From Actinomycetes bacterium (GTDB lineage Bacteria; Actinomycetota; Actinomycetes; Mycobacteriales; Mycobacteriaceae), in the NCBI GenBank assembly GCA_023418505.1, contig JAEZZR010000011.1, positions 186,001 to 250,000 on the forward strand: 64,000 nucleotides of DNA, in the 5' to 3' direction. A program made the translations under genes and the position numbers. How positions within the stretch are numbered: position 1 is the stretch's first letter; each line of letters opens with the position of its first letter. Under the pieces are notes generated by a model. That model was given only the letters and a program-made list of their open reading frames with translations, was not told the origin of the DNA and searched no databases. Positions 52,371 through 60,355 of the stretch are shown here, one piece after another.

Positions 52371-53460
52371 TGACTACCTCCAAGACATTGGTGGCGAACT
52401 CGTCGTAAACGCTCTCCATGGATCGTTTCGTAGGTTTCAAATTGAGCGTGACGTGGGCAAGCCCCTGTTCTTTTTGCTCTTTCCAGAATTTGGCCAGCTC
52501 GCGCGTGCCGCCACGCAAGAAAATGTTGTTGTGCAGGGTTGCGGGCTCATTCGGATCGTCGGAGACATCAACGAAGTTGGCGTAGCCGAAGGGGTGCCAC
52601 GTGTGATTCGTGTTTAGTCGTGCCAGCATATCGACGATGTTCTTGGTGTCGCGAGGATTAACACCATGCCAAATCCAGGCATCGGCGCGGTTGGCGAGCC
52701 AGGAGAATTCTTGGCGGGCGCGACCGATCGACACCATAGGTACCCGATGATCCAACTGTGGGATGAATTCAAGCTCGCCACTGAGCTGCCCGTAGTGCTC
52801 CCCTGCGAAAGATGGGGAAGTTGGATTTTTGATCAGGGTGTCGATCAATTCCCATGCTTCGCGGAATCGCTCTCCACGGTTTTCAAATCCGGCGTTAAAT
52901 GCTGGGAACTCACTTGGACGATCACCGGTGGACAGGCCAAGCAGCATGCGTCCGTTGGTGAGCGCATCTACCGTTGCAGCGGCTTTGGCAACGTGGATTG
53001 GCTCGCGCAAAGTGGTGACGATGCCAGCGGTGCCCAGAGCGATGCTCGAGGTTTTGGCGGCCAAGTAACCGAGCGTAACGATGGGATCGTAGCCCTGCCC
53101 TACGTCGCCGAAGCCACGATCTAAGAAAGGTACGTCGCGCAGCCACAGTGCGGAAAAGCCCGCGTCCTCCGCTCCTTGGGCGAGCTCTGCTAGATCATCC
53201 ACATTCGGCACTGGGGTGTTTCGGTACCCCTTGAAGGGTGCGATCAGGCCGAAGGTTAGTTTGCCGGGGGTGAAGACCTGGGAGAACCCTGGGTGGTCGG
53301 CGAAAGGGATGTGCGCTTCCTGTGATGTGCTGGTGTCGCTGGGATCAGCTTGTGTAGTGCCTGCGCTTTCGGCGTCGAACAAGCCAGAGTGGTCTTGCCC
53401 TAATACTGATAGGCGTGGGAGATCCAAGTTCTTTGGATCGCTATTGCTGCTGTCGGACAT
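52363..53460 (-). CDS. LLM-class flavin-dependent oxidoreductase (luciferase-like)
   Basis: A 365-residue bacterial-luciferase-like monooxygenase. After a Ser/Asp-rich N-terminal stretch of about 60 residues comes FGLIAPFKGY, then GFSALWLRDVPFLD, YDPIVTLGYLAAKTSSIALGTAG and GRMLLGLSTGDRPSEFPAF, all typical of the family. It uses reduced flavin that may be supplied by another enzyme; the adjacent OYE-type flavoenzyme is a possible partner. AGGAG lies 6 nt before the ATG. First gene of the LLM-OYE-marR operon. Substrate unknown. Confidence 0.86.
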   Translation of the reverse strand: MSDSSNSDPKNLDLPRLSVLGQDHSGLFDAESAGTTQADPSDTSTSQEAHIPFADHPGFSQVFTPGKLTFGLIAPFKGYRNTPVPNVDDLAELAQGAEDAGFSALWLRDVPFLDRGFGDVGQGYDPIVTLGYLAAKTSSIALGTAGIVTTLREPIHVAKAAATVDALTNGRMLLGLSTGDRPSEFPAFNAGFENRGERFREAWELIDTLIKNPTSPSFAGEHYGQLSGELEFIPQLDHRVPMVSIGRARQEFSWLANRADAWIWHGVNPRDTKNIVDMLARLNTNHTWHPFGYANFVDVSDDPNEPATLHNNIFLRGGTRELAKFWKEQKEQGLAHVTLNLKPTKRSMESVYDEFATNVLEVVNG

Positions 53461-53509
53461 GGAATGCTCCTAAGAATTTTCCGCAGTGCTTTATTTGCTT
53501 GCGCACGCA

Positions 53510-53544
53510 ACTATATACCGGGTGTGAAGACTTGTCCAACAAGT
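53510..53544 (-). promoter_or_regulatory. Promoter and candidate MarR operator for the LLM-OYE-marR operon
   Basis: On the minus strand TTGGAC (53534-53539), a 16-bp spacer and TATATA (53512-53517) form a promoter. ACTTGTCCAACAAGT (53530-53544) is a dyad with perfect 6-bp arms overlapping the -35. A second dyad, TTGCGCACGCAA (53499-53510), lies at the expected start of transcription. Both are candidates for the operon's own MarR protein. Confidence 0.55.
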
Positions 53545-53561
53545 ACCCTTCACGCATAAGC

Positions 53562-53608
53562 AAAGGCGCCATATCCTGTTCCAAGGGATATAGCGCCTTT
53601 AAGCTTTT
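53562..53608 (+). terminator. Orphan terminator-like hairpin in a divergent gap
   Basis: AAAGGCGC (53562-53569) pairs with GCGCCTTT (53593-53600), and ATATCC (53571-53576) with GGATAT (53586-53591), giving a 14-bp stem with one mismatch and a 9-nt loop, followed by AAGCTTTT. It resembles an intrinsic terminator, but neither flanking gene is transcribed towards it. Confidence 0.6.
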
Positions 53609-53630
53609 ACGAGTGCAATTGGAGGTTGCT

Positions 53631-53675
53631 ATGACTGTTGTGGCTGCCTGTTCTCACTTCAACCACTGCCTATAA
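53631..53675 (+). CDS. Possible 14-codon peptide
   Basis: GGAGG at 53621-53625 stands 5 nt before an ATG that opens a 14-codon frame (MTVVAACSHFNHCL) ending in TAA. The ribosome-binding site is strong for such a short frame. It sits between the orphan hairpin and the 106-bp inverted-repeat element. It could be a tiny regulatory peptide or chance; nothing identifies it. Confidence 0.2.
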   Translation: MTVVAACSHFNHCL

Positions 53676-53725
53676 CCATAGCTACCCACCTGCACTTATG
53701 GGAATTAAGAAACGAAATAGTTGTA

Positions 53726-53831
53726 TAAATCACCCCCGCGGGAATCGCCTCAAACGGCCACAATCCAGCATCAATGCAGGTCGCACGGATTTTATTAGGT
53801 AGCCCTGTACTTAGTAGCCGGGGGTGATTTA
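53726..53831. repeat. 106-bp element with 13-bp perfect inverted ends
   Basis: TAAATCACCCCCG (53726-53738) is exactly complementary to CGGGGGTGATTTA (53819-53831), with 80 bp between. Inside are a small GCA-TCAA-TGC hairpin and GTAGCC twice (53799 and 53814). It lies in the only gene-free gap over 300 bp (53461-54026), upstream of the acyl-CoA dehydrogenase promoter and therefore probably outside that mRNA. No clear target-site duplication is visible. Nature unknown: a MITE-like remnant or a structured RNA are options. Confidence 0.8.
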
Positions 53832-53901
53832 ATCACGGTGCGTTTGCCTAATTAACTTCTCTGGCGGGCGTTTTCCCAGCTCGCACCGGGCGCGCGAAAC
53901 C

Positions 53902-53930
53902 TTGACATTTTTAGAACATTTTTAAACAAT
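53902..53930 (+). promoter_or_regulatory. Promoter of the acyl-CoA dehydrogenase gene
   Basis: A consensus TTGACA (53902-53907), 17-bp spacer and AACAAT (53925-53930) precede an approximately 90-nt leader and GAGGAG (54013-54018) before the ATG at 54027. Confidence 0.65.
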
Positions 53931-54026
53931 TACGTGGTTGCCGTCACACAACGGCGTCTCACTGGGTAAAATCGCAGTCGAAAAACCCGTAATTTTATTC
54001 ATTTTCTAGTCGAGGAGTTACCCCTG

Positions 54027-55199
54027 ATGAAGGACTTCCTGCCACGCACCCATTTTGAAGAAGAGCACGAGATGTTCCGCGACATGGTGCGCGGTTTCGT
54101 CGAGAAGGAAATCACCCCGAATGTCGAGCGTTGGCACAAGGAGGGTATGCCTGATCGCGAGGTCTTCAAGAAGGCTGGCGAACTCGGCCTCATCGGCATG
54201 TCCACCCCAGAAGAATACGGTGGTGGCGGAGAAATGGACTTCCGCTACAACCAGGTACTCAACGAAGAGCTCACCAACTCGGACTGCGGCTCGATCGTGG
54301 TTTCCTTCGGCACGTTGAACGATCTGGTAGCTCCTTACCTGGCTAAGTTCGCTTCCGAAGAACTAAAGCAGAAGTACTTGGCTGGCATGAACGCCGGCGA
54401 TCTGATCGGCTGCCTAGCTATGACCGAACCAGGTGCTGGCTCCGACCTCGCACAGATCCGCACTTTCGCAAAGAAGGACGGCGATCACTACATCCTGAAC
54501 GGCTCCAAGACGTTCATCTCCAATGGTGTGCTTTCTGACTTCGCCTTGGTAGTAGCAATCACCGACCCATCGAAGGGTCGCGCTGGTGTGTCGATGTTCG
54601 TGGTTGATTCCGATCTCGACGGCTACACCAAGACCGGTCCGCTGAAGAAGGTTGGTCTGAAGGCTCAGGACACCGCGGAGCTGCACTTCGAAAACGTCCG
54701 CGTACCAGCAGAGAACCTGATTGGTGAAGAAGGCGCTGCATTCGGCTACCTGCGCACCAACCTGGCTCACGAGCGCTTGACCTTGGCTGTGGGCTCCGTC
54801 GCAACCTCCCGTCGCGCATGGACCCTGGCTTACAACTACGCCCAGGAGCGCGAGACCTTCGGCAAGCCACTACTACACCACCAGGTGCACGGCCACTACT
54901 TGGCAGACATGGCAACCCGCATCACCTCGCTGCAGGCCTTCGTCGACCAGGCTGTAATGGCTCACAACGCCGGCAAGCTGGATGAGACCGGTGCTTCCAT
55001 GGCGAAGTTCCTCACCACCGAAGAGCAGCAGGACATCGTTACTCGCTGCTTGCAGATGTTCGGTGGCTACGGCTTCATGCTGGAATACCCAATTTCCACC
55101 CACTACCTAGACTCCAAGGTGCAGACCATCTACGGTGGCACCAACGAGATCATGAAGGAAATCATCTCTCGCCGCATTGGCAAGGGTGGCGCTGCGTAA
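54027..55199 (+). CDS. Acyl-CoA dehydrogenase
   Basis: A 390-residue FAD-dependent dehydrogenase introducing the alpha-beta double bond in acyl-CoA. Signature 1 appears as CLAMTEPGAGSDLAQI (about 131-146) and the C-terminal signature as QMFGGYGFMLEYPI; the probable catalytic base is the Glu in IYGGTNEIM. Length is standard. Codon usage is the highly biased type seen in fumC, suggesting high expression, in agreement with its consensus -35 promoter. No ETF or other beta-oxidation gene is adjacent. Chain-length preference unknown. Confidence 0.92.
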   Translation: MKDFLPRTHFEEEHEMFRDMVRGFVEKEITPNVERWHKEGMPDREVFKKAGELGLIGMSTPEEYGGGGEMDFRYNQVLNEELTNSDCGSIVVSFGTLNDLVAPYLAKFASEELKQKYLAGMNAGDLIGCLAMTEPGAGSDLAQIRTFAKKDGDHYILNGSKTFISNGVLSDFALVVAITDPSKGRAGVSMFVVDSDLDGYTKTGPLKKVGLKAQDTAELHFENVRVPAENLIGEEGAAFGYLRTNLAHERLTLAVGSVATSRRAWTLAYNYAQERETFGKPLLHHQVHGHYLADMATRITSLQAFVDQAVMAHNAGKLDETGASMAKFLTTEEQQDIVTRCLQMFGGYGFMLEYPISTHYLDSKVQTIYGGTNEIMKEIISRRIGKGGAA

Positions 55200-55266
55200 A
55201 AACGGCTCAGCTCAAAGCCACTAGGCGCTGATTTTCTCAGATCCTAGCCCCGATCCTGGAGAGCAC

Positions 55267-55294
55267 AACCACGAATTGTTTTAGAATCGTGGTT
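55267..55294 (+). promoter_or_regulatory. Operator-like dyad over the -10 of the first pepC
   Basis: AACCACGA (55267-55274) and TCGTGGTT (55287-55294) are perfect 8-bp inverted arms separated by 12 bp, ending exactly at the ATG (55295). TAGAAT (55282-55287) inside it is a good -10 element 7 nt before the ATG, so the transcript would be leaderless. The -35 region is poor. Confidence 0.6.
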
Positions 55295-56686
55295 ATGTCT
55301 GTCCAGGATCGAACTGTATCTACCCCCATTGAGCCCGAAACCCTCGCCCGGTTGAGGAATGAAAGCGAAACGAATCCACTGTCGTTACTCGCACGCAATG
55401 CCGTGACAGAAACGGATATCGATAAAGTATCGCTAAATCGCGAGCGAGTATTAGCGATTAACCCAGAGGTGGAAACCAAGCTCGATCAATTAGGTGTTAC
55501 GAATCAGAAATCGTCTGGCCGGTGCTGGATGTTCGCAGCGCTGAATGTACACCGCCATCGGATAGCCAAAGAATTGAATCTCAAGGATTTCGAGTTCTCG
55601 GAATCATATTTGCAATTTTTCGACAAGCTGGAAAAAGCCAATTACTCCTTACGCGCTTTTAGCCAGCGTCTTTCGGAACTCGATGCCGATACCACCGATA
55701 TTCAAGCTTTCGACGATCGTGTCATCGACCACGTTTTGCGCTACAACGCTGGCGACGGTGGCTTCTACCATTTCTTTACCAACCTCGTAGCCAAATACGG
55801 CATCGTACCGAAATACGCTTTCGACGAAACCGAATCTTCTTCCTCCACCCGCAAGATGAGCCAGGCCATTGAATCCCAACTTCGCAAAGTTGCCTGGCAG
55901 ATTGTGGCATCTGATCGGCAAGCAGAAGCCGTCGAAAAGCTAATTGAACAAGGTCTAGAAGGTGTCTACCGCATTTTGGCGGCGCACCTGGGCCAGCCGC
56001 CCACGTCATTTGTGTGGCAGTACCGCAACAAGGATGACGAATTTACGCGCGTCGGCGAGATGACACCGCAGCAATTCACCGAGACCTACCTGCCGAATCT
56101 GGATGATTTTGTGGTGTTGCAGCACGATCCGCGTCCTTCGATGCAGCAAAATCAGCTCTACCAGCTACAATACTGCAACAACGTTTGGGGCACGCAGGAT
56201 TACACGTACCTGAATACGTCCTTGGAGGAGCTTCGCGCCGCAGCCAAAGCCAGCCTGGATCAGGGTACGCCGGTGTGGTTTGCTTGCGACGTTGACCAGC
56301 AGTTCTCCCGCCAGCTGGGGCTCTGGGATCCGAAGATGTTCCAGCGCGAGGAGGTCTACGGCATCGATCTGGGGCTCTCGCGTGCCGAGCGCCTGCTAAG
56401 CCGCGATAGTGTGCCCACCCATGCGATGTCGCTGACGGGCTACGACGCGGTTGAAGCTGGCGACGGAACCACCAGCATCAACTGGCGTGTGGAAAACTCG
56501 TGGGGCACGAAAGATTCCGATGGAAAGACCGAATTCCGTGGTGAGGGCTTTGGCACTATGACCGATTCCTGGTTCGACACTTTCCTATTCCAAGTGGTGG
56601 TGCCACGGGCGTGCGTACCAGAACATCTGCTACCTGGCCTGGATACCCAGCCAATTCAATTGCCTGTTTATGACCTTATGGCTTAA
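55295..56686 (+). CDS. pepC: Aminopeptidase C (bleomycin hydrolase family)
   Basis: A 463-residue cytosolic cysteine peptidase of family C1B, which forms hexameric barrels and trims N-terminal residues from peptides. The catalytic Cys lies in QKSSGRCWMFA (about residue 77), the His in PTHAMSLTGYD, and the Asn in WRVENSWGTKD. The very C-terminus (DLMA) reaches into the active site in this family. ATG 55295 is set by the -10 and dyad. A paralogue follows after 53 bp. Such genes are common in peptide-scavenging firmicutes and occur in some actinobacteria. Confidence 0.92.
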   Translation: MSVQDRTVSTPIEPETLARLRNESETNPLSLLARNAVTETDIDKVSLNRERVLAINPEVETKLDQLGVTNQKSSGRCWMFAALNVHRHRIAKELNLKDFEFSESYLQFFDKLEKANYSLRAFSQRLSELDADTTDIQAFDDRVIDHVLRYNAGDGGFYHFFTNLVAKYGIVPKYAFDETESSSSTRKMSQAIESQLRKVAWQIVASDRQAEAVEKLIEQGLEGVYRILAAHLGQPPTSFVWQYRNKDDEFTRVGEMTPQQFTETYLPNLDDFVVLQHDPRPSMQQNQLYQLQYCNNVWGTQDYTYLNTSLEELRAAAKASLDQGTPVWFACDVDQQFSRQLGLWDPKMFQREEVYGIDLGLSRAERLLSRDSVPTHAMSLTGYDAVEAGDGTTSINWRVENSWGTKDSDGKTEFRGEGFGTMTDSWFDTFLFQVVVPRACVPEHLLPGLDTQPIQLPVYDLMA

Positions 56687-56739
56687 AAAATCTGGCTAAT
56701 CCGAAATAGACAAGCAAGAAAGAAATATAAGGAATTGTC

Positions 56740-58084
56740 ATGAGTATTTCTGCAGACTTTTTAACTCGTATGCAGCAGCAATTGGGAAACGATCCGCAAG
56801 CACGTTTGGTGCGCAATGCACTTTCGGGTACCTCGATTACGAAGTCCGCGGGATCGGCAGCGGGTGTTAGAGCTGAATCCAACCGTGTCTCATAAGGTAG
56901 ATACCTGGGCAGTAGCAAACCAAAAGCGTTCGGGACGGTGCTGGATTTTCGCTGGTTTGAATAGCTTGCGCGGCGCCATCATGGCCGAAACGAAGATTAA
57001 AGACTTCGAATTGTCCCAGACCTACCTGCATTTTTGGGATAAATTCGAAAAGGCCAACTATTTCCTGTCTTCGATGATTGAGTTGGCTGATCGCGACGAG
57101 CTAGATCGCACAGTCTCCCATTTGCTGGGCAACCCAATCGATGATGGCGGACAGTGGAATATGTTTGTGGCTTTGGTGGAAAAGTACGGTGTGGTACCGC
57201 AGTACGCCATGCCAGAGACTAACTCCAGCTCGAATACGGCAAAGATGAATCGCGACCTCGAAGCGGTGTTGCGCCGGGCTACCATGCGGATTCGTGGTGC
57301 TGCCGCCGGCGAGCGCAATGGCTTGCGCGAGGAAGCATTGCGCGATGTATGGCAAGTCTTGACCGCCCACCTTGGTTTGCCACCAGAGAAATTCGTCTGG
57401 CAGTACCGCAACAAGGACGATGAATTCACCCGCGCCGGTGAATTTACCCCGCAGCAATTCGCAGAAAAGTACCTGCCCGGCAATCTGGGCGAATACGTCT
57501 GTGTGGTCAACGATCCGCGCCACGAATATAGCAAGACCTACGGTGTGGAATACCTGGGCAACGTGGTGGGCGCTAAGCCAGTGACCTACCTGAATGCCCC
57601 GATGGAGGTACTGCGCAACGCCGTGCGGGAAAGTTTAGTGTCGCACCAGCGTCCGGTGTGGTTCGGCTGCGATACGGAAGCTCAGGCTGACGGTGAACAC
57701 GGCGTGTGGGATCCAAAGCTTTTCGATTACTCGGCCACGTACGGTGTCGATTTTTCGATGAACAAATTGCAGCGCTTGGTTAGTGGTGATTCGCTGATGA
57801 CCCACGCCATGGTCTTTACCGGTTGCGATTTAGCTGAGATGCCTAACGACGAAAACAGCGCTGCAGGTACCCCAACAGTGAACCGTTGGCGCGTAGAGAA
57901 CTCCTGGGGTGCGGATAACGCAGATAAGGGCTTCTGGACGATGGCCGACAGCTGGTTCGACGAATACGTCTTCGAAGTAGCAGTCCACCGCGACCTACTG
58001 CCAGAGGAATACCAAGCAGCCTTGGATACCGAACCTCAGATGCTGCCAGCCTGGGATCCGATGGGAGCGTTGGCCGCGCGGTAG
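56740..58084 (+). pseudogene. Second aminopeptidase C gene, frameshifted near its 5' end
   Basis: A paralogue of the preceding pepC. The original start is ATG 56740, with AAGGAA 7 nt upstream, and encodes MSISADFLTRMQQQL then LVRNALSGTSITKSA, matching the first pepC. At GCGGGATC (about 56848-56855) the homology changes frame, continuing as DRQRVLELNPTV; the original frame ends at a TAA near 56894. One inserted base, or two lost bases, explains it. The rest is intact, with Cys in QKRSGRCWIFA, His in MTHAMVFTG and Asn in WRVENSWGAD. An ATG at 56816 in the second frame could still give a 422-residue product lacking about 25 residues. Confidence 0.8.
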
Positions 58085-58105
58085 ATTTCCTCGTGGCAGA
58101 TTTCC

Positions 58106-58897
58106 CTAACGGCCAGTAAACCGTGGCGCACGCTTTTCCAGGAAAGCCGCCACGGCTTCTTTATGGTCTGCGGTTTCCGCCAGGCGGGCCTGAGCATGAG
58201 CTTCGGCTTCTGCAGCCTCGAGGATCACGCGGTTAGCCACGCGGCTCAACAGCGTTTTCATTTCTTTCAACGCCTGAGTGGGCGCTTGGGCCAACTGTTG
58301 TGCAAGTTCAGTAGCCCGCTGCACCGGCTGGTCGGAGATCTCTGTGATGGGGCCGAGGCGCAGTGCGTCGTCGGCAGCTAACTTCGGATCCAGCAGCAAA
58401 ATCTCACGCGCACGGGCGGGGCCTACGAAGGCGGGGAGCAAGGCCGTCATGCCACAATCGCCGGCCAAGCCGATCGATGGGAACGCGGCCTTGAACGTCG
58501 CGCGCGGGCTAGCGATCCGGAAATCACAATGCAGCGCGAGCGAAAACCCAGCACCAGCTACCGGCCCTTCAATGGCAGCGATTACTGGCACTTTGATGTC
58601 CAGCAGCTGAGCAATCATGGGGTTGTATTGCGTCAGCGCTTTGTCCATCGCGTTGCCGGCCTGCAGATCAGCGACGTGCTCTTTGAGATCCTGGCCAGTA
58701 CAAAACGCAGCCTGCGTGCCATGGAGCACCACCGCGCGCACGGTTGGATCGGTGGCTACCTGCGCAAAAGCGTCCGTAAGCTCGGCGCGCGCCTGCTGAT
58801 CCAAGCTGTTGTGTGCCTGCGGGCGATGAAACCCGAGCACAGCAACGGAATCGGTGATGTGCAGGGTTACAGTATTCGCTGCGTTCGAAGCATTCAC
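58106..58897 (-). CDS. Enoyl-CoA hydratase/isomerase (PaaG-like)
   Basis: A 263-residue crotonase-fold enzyme. The oxyanion-hole segments are AAFCTGQDLKEH (about 63-74) and EGPVAGAGFSLALHCDFRIAS; the catalytic acidic position appears as Asp in IGLAGDCGMTALLP. The TGQDL form and that single Asp in place of two Glu residues resemble PaaG-type isomerases of the phenylacetate pathway rather than fatty-acid hydratases, but no paa genes are near. It lies 5 bp downstream of glyA on the same strand. Confidence 0.85.
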   Translation of the reverse strand: MNASNAANTVTLHITDSVAVLGFHRPQAHNSLDQQARAELTDAFAQVATDPTVRAVVLHGTQAAFCTGQDLKEHVADLQAGNAMDKALTQYNPMIAQLLDIKVPVIAAIEGPVAGAGFSLALHCDFRIASPRATFKAAFPSIGLAGDCGMTALLPAFVGPARAREILLLDPKLAADDALRLGPITEISDQPVQRATELAQQLAQAPTQALKEMKTLLSRVANRVILEAAEAEAHAQARLAETADHKEAVAAFLEKRAPRFTGR

Positions 58898-58902
58898 AGT
58901 GC

Positions 58903-60216
58903 TTAGGCGATCGTCCAGTCTTCGAGGCCTTCGTAGAGTGGGAAGTCAGCAGCAACCTTGTCGATACGGCCACGCAAAGTAGCCACATCGGCGGACTTAC
59001 CACCAGCCAGCGCGGTACCAATCACATCAGCTACCTCTTCGAATGCTGCTGCATCCAGGCCACGCGTTGCTAGGGCGGCGGTGCCGATGCGCAGACCGGA
59101 GGTCACCATTGGTGGACGTGGGTCGAATGGCACCGCATTACGGTTCACGGTAATGCCTACCTCGTGCAGCAGGTCTTCAGCTTCCTGGCCGTTGAGCTCC
59201 GAGTTGCGCAAGTCAGCCAAAACCAAGTGCACGTCGGTACCACCGGTGAGTACGGAAACACCAGCGTTGCGAGTGTCGTCGGCCATCAGGCGCTCCGCCA
59301 GGATCTGAGCACCCTCGATGGTGCGCTGTTGACGCTCCCGGAACTGCTCGGTAGCAGCAATCTTCAGCGCCACGGCCTTCGCAGCAACGGCGTGCATCAA
59401 TGGGCCGCCCTGCTGGCCTGGGAAGACAGCCGAATTAATCTTCTTCGCGTATTCCTGCTTCGCCAGGATCATGCCGGAGCGGGGGCCGCCCAAGGTCTTG
59501 TGCACGGTGGTCGACACCACATCAGAGTGTGGCACTGGGGATGGGTGCAATCCGGCCGCTACCAAGCCAGCAAAATGAGCCATATCCGTCCACAACTTCG
59601 CGCCTACTTCGTCGGCGATAGAGCGGAACGCTTCGAAATCAATGTGGCGTGGGTAGGCAGACCAACCAGCAATCAACACATCTGGCTTTTCTTCCAGCGC
59701 CTGCTCGCGCACCTTATCCATGTCGATACGCATGGTCTCTGGATCCACGCCATAAGCGGCCACATGGTAGAGCTTGCCGGAGAAATTCAGGCGCATGCCG
59801 TGAGTCAAGTGGCCACCATGTGCCAAATCCAGACCCATGATCTTGTCGCCCGCGTCGATAAGCGCATGCAACACAGCTGCGTTTGCCTGCGCACCAGCAT
59901 GTGGCTGCACATTTGCGAACTCAGCGCCAAACAGCTGCTTGGCACGATCCCGCGCCAAATCCTCAATCACATCAACGTTTTCGCAACCACCGTAGTAGCG
60001 ACGGCCTGGGTAGCCCTCAGCGTACTTGTTAGTCAACACCGAACCTTGAGCCTGCAACACCGCACGTGGCACAAAGTTCTCGCTGGCAATCATCTCTAGG
60101 GTGTCGCGCTGGCGCGCCAACTCCCCTTGCATTGCCTGAGCAACTTCCGGATCCAACTCCGTCAGTGGCTGGTAGCGAACATCTACAGCAGAATTATCGG
60201 ACATCTGGGAGGTCAT
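58903..60216 (-). CDS. glyA: Serine hydroxymethyltransferase
   Basis: A 437-residue PLP enzyme converting serine and tetrahydrofolate to glycine and 5,10-methylene-tetrahydrofolate. ENFVPRAVLQAQGSVLTNKYAEGYPGRRYYGG and the PLP lysine segment TTVHKTLGGPRSGM are highly conserved. ATG 60216 (MTSQMSDNS) fits the family; ATG 60204 is an alternative and longer readings are unlikely. On the minus strand TATTTT stands just upstream, so transcription may start at or near the ATG. Divergent from coaA. Confidence 0.95.
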   Translation of the reverse strand: MTSQMSDNSAVDVRYQPLTELDPEVAQAMQGELARQRDTLEMIASENFVPRAVLQAQGSVLTNKYAEGYPGRRYYGGCENVDVIEDLARDRAKQLFGAEFANVQPHAGAQANAAVLHALIDAGDKIMGLDLAHGGHLTHGMRLNFSGKLYHVAAYGVDPETMRIDMDKVREQALEEKPDVLIAGWSAYPRHIDFEAFRSIADEVGAKLWTDMAHFAGLVAAGLHPSPVPHSDVVSTTVHKTLGGPRSGMILAKQEYAKKINSAVFPGQQGGPLMHAVAAKAVALKIAATEQFRERQQRTIEGAQILAERLMADDTRNAGVSVLTGGTDVHLVLADLRNSELNGQEAEDLLHEVGITVNRNAVPFDPRPPMVTSGLRIGTAALATRGLDAAAFEEVADVIGTALAGGKSADVATLRGRIDKVAADFPLYEGLEDWTIA

Positions 60217-60355
60217 GTAGGTTAAAATACCTTTCGCAAGAGGTCTCTTAGCCCCTATTGGGTGCAACGTCCCTATGGTAGCCTACGGCGCGCAAACATA
60301 TCGCACACTTAACAAGAGCCCGAAGCAAGCACTCATCCACTCTAAGGAACCTTCT

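Noticed and set aside
53726..53831. tRNA or known riboswitch
   Set aside because: No T-loop GGTTCRA or CCA end, and I recognise no riboswitch core; it also lies upstream of the mapped-by-eye promoter.
58106..58897. Phenylacetate degradation gene paaG
   Set aside because: Active-site pattern is similar, but no other paa genes are present and crotonase functions cannot be assigned from this pattern alone.
59164..60099. 311-codon open frame antisense to glyA
   Set aside because: Shadow of a strongly conserved gene, with composition typical of reverse-complement reading.
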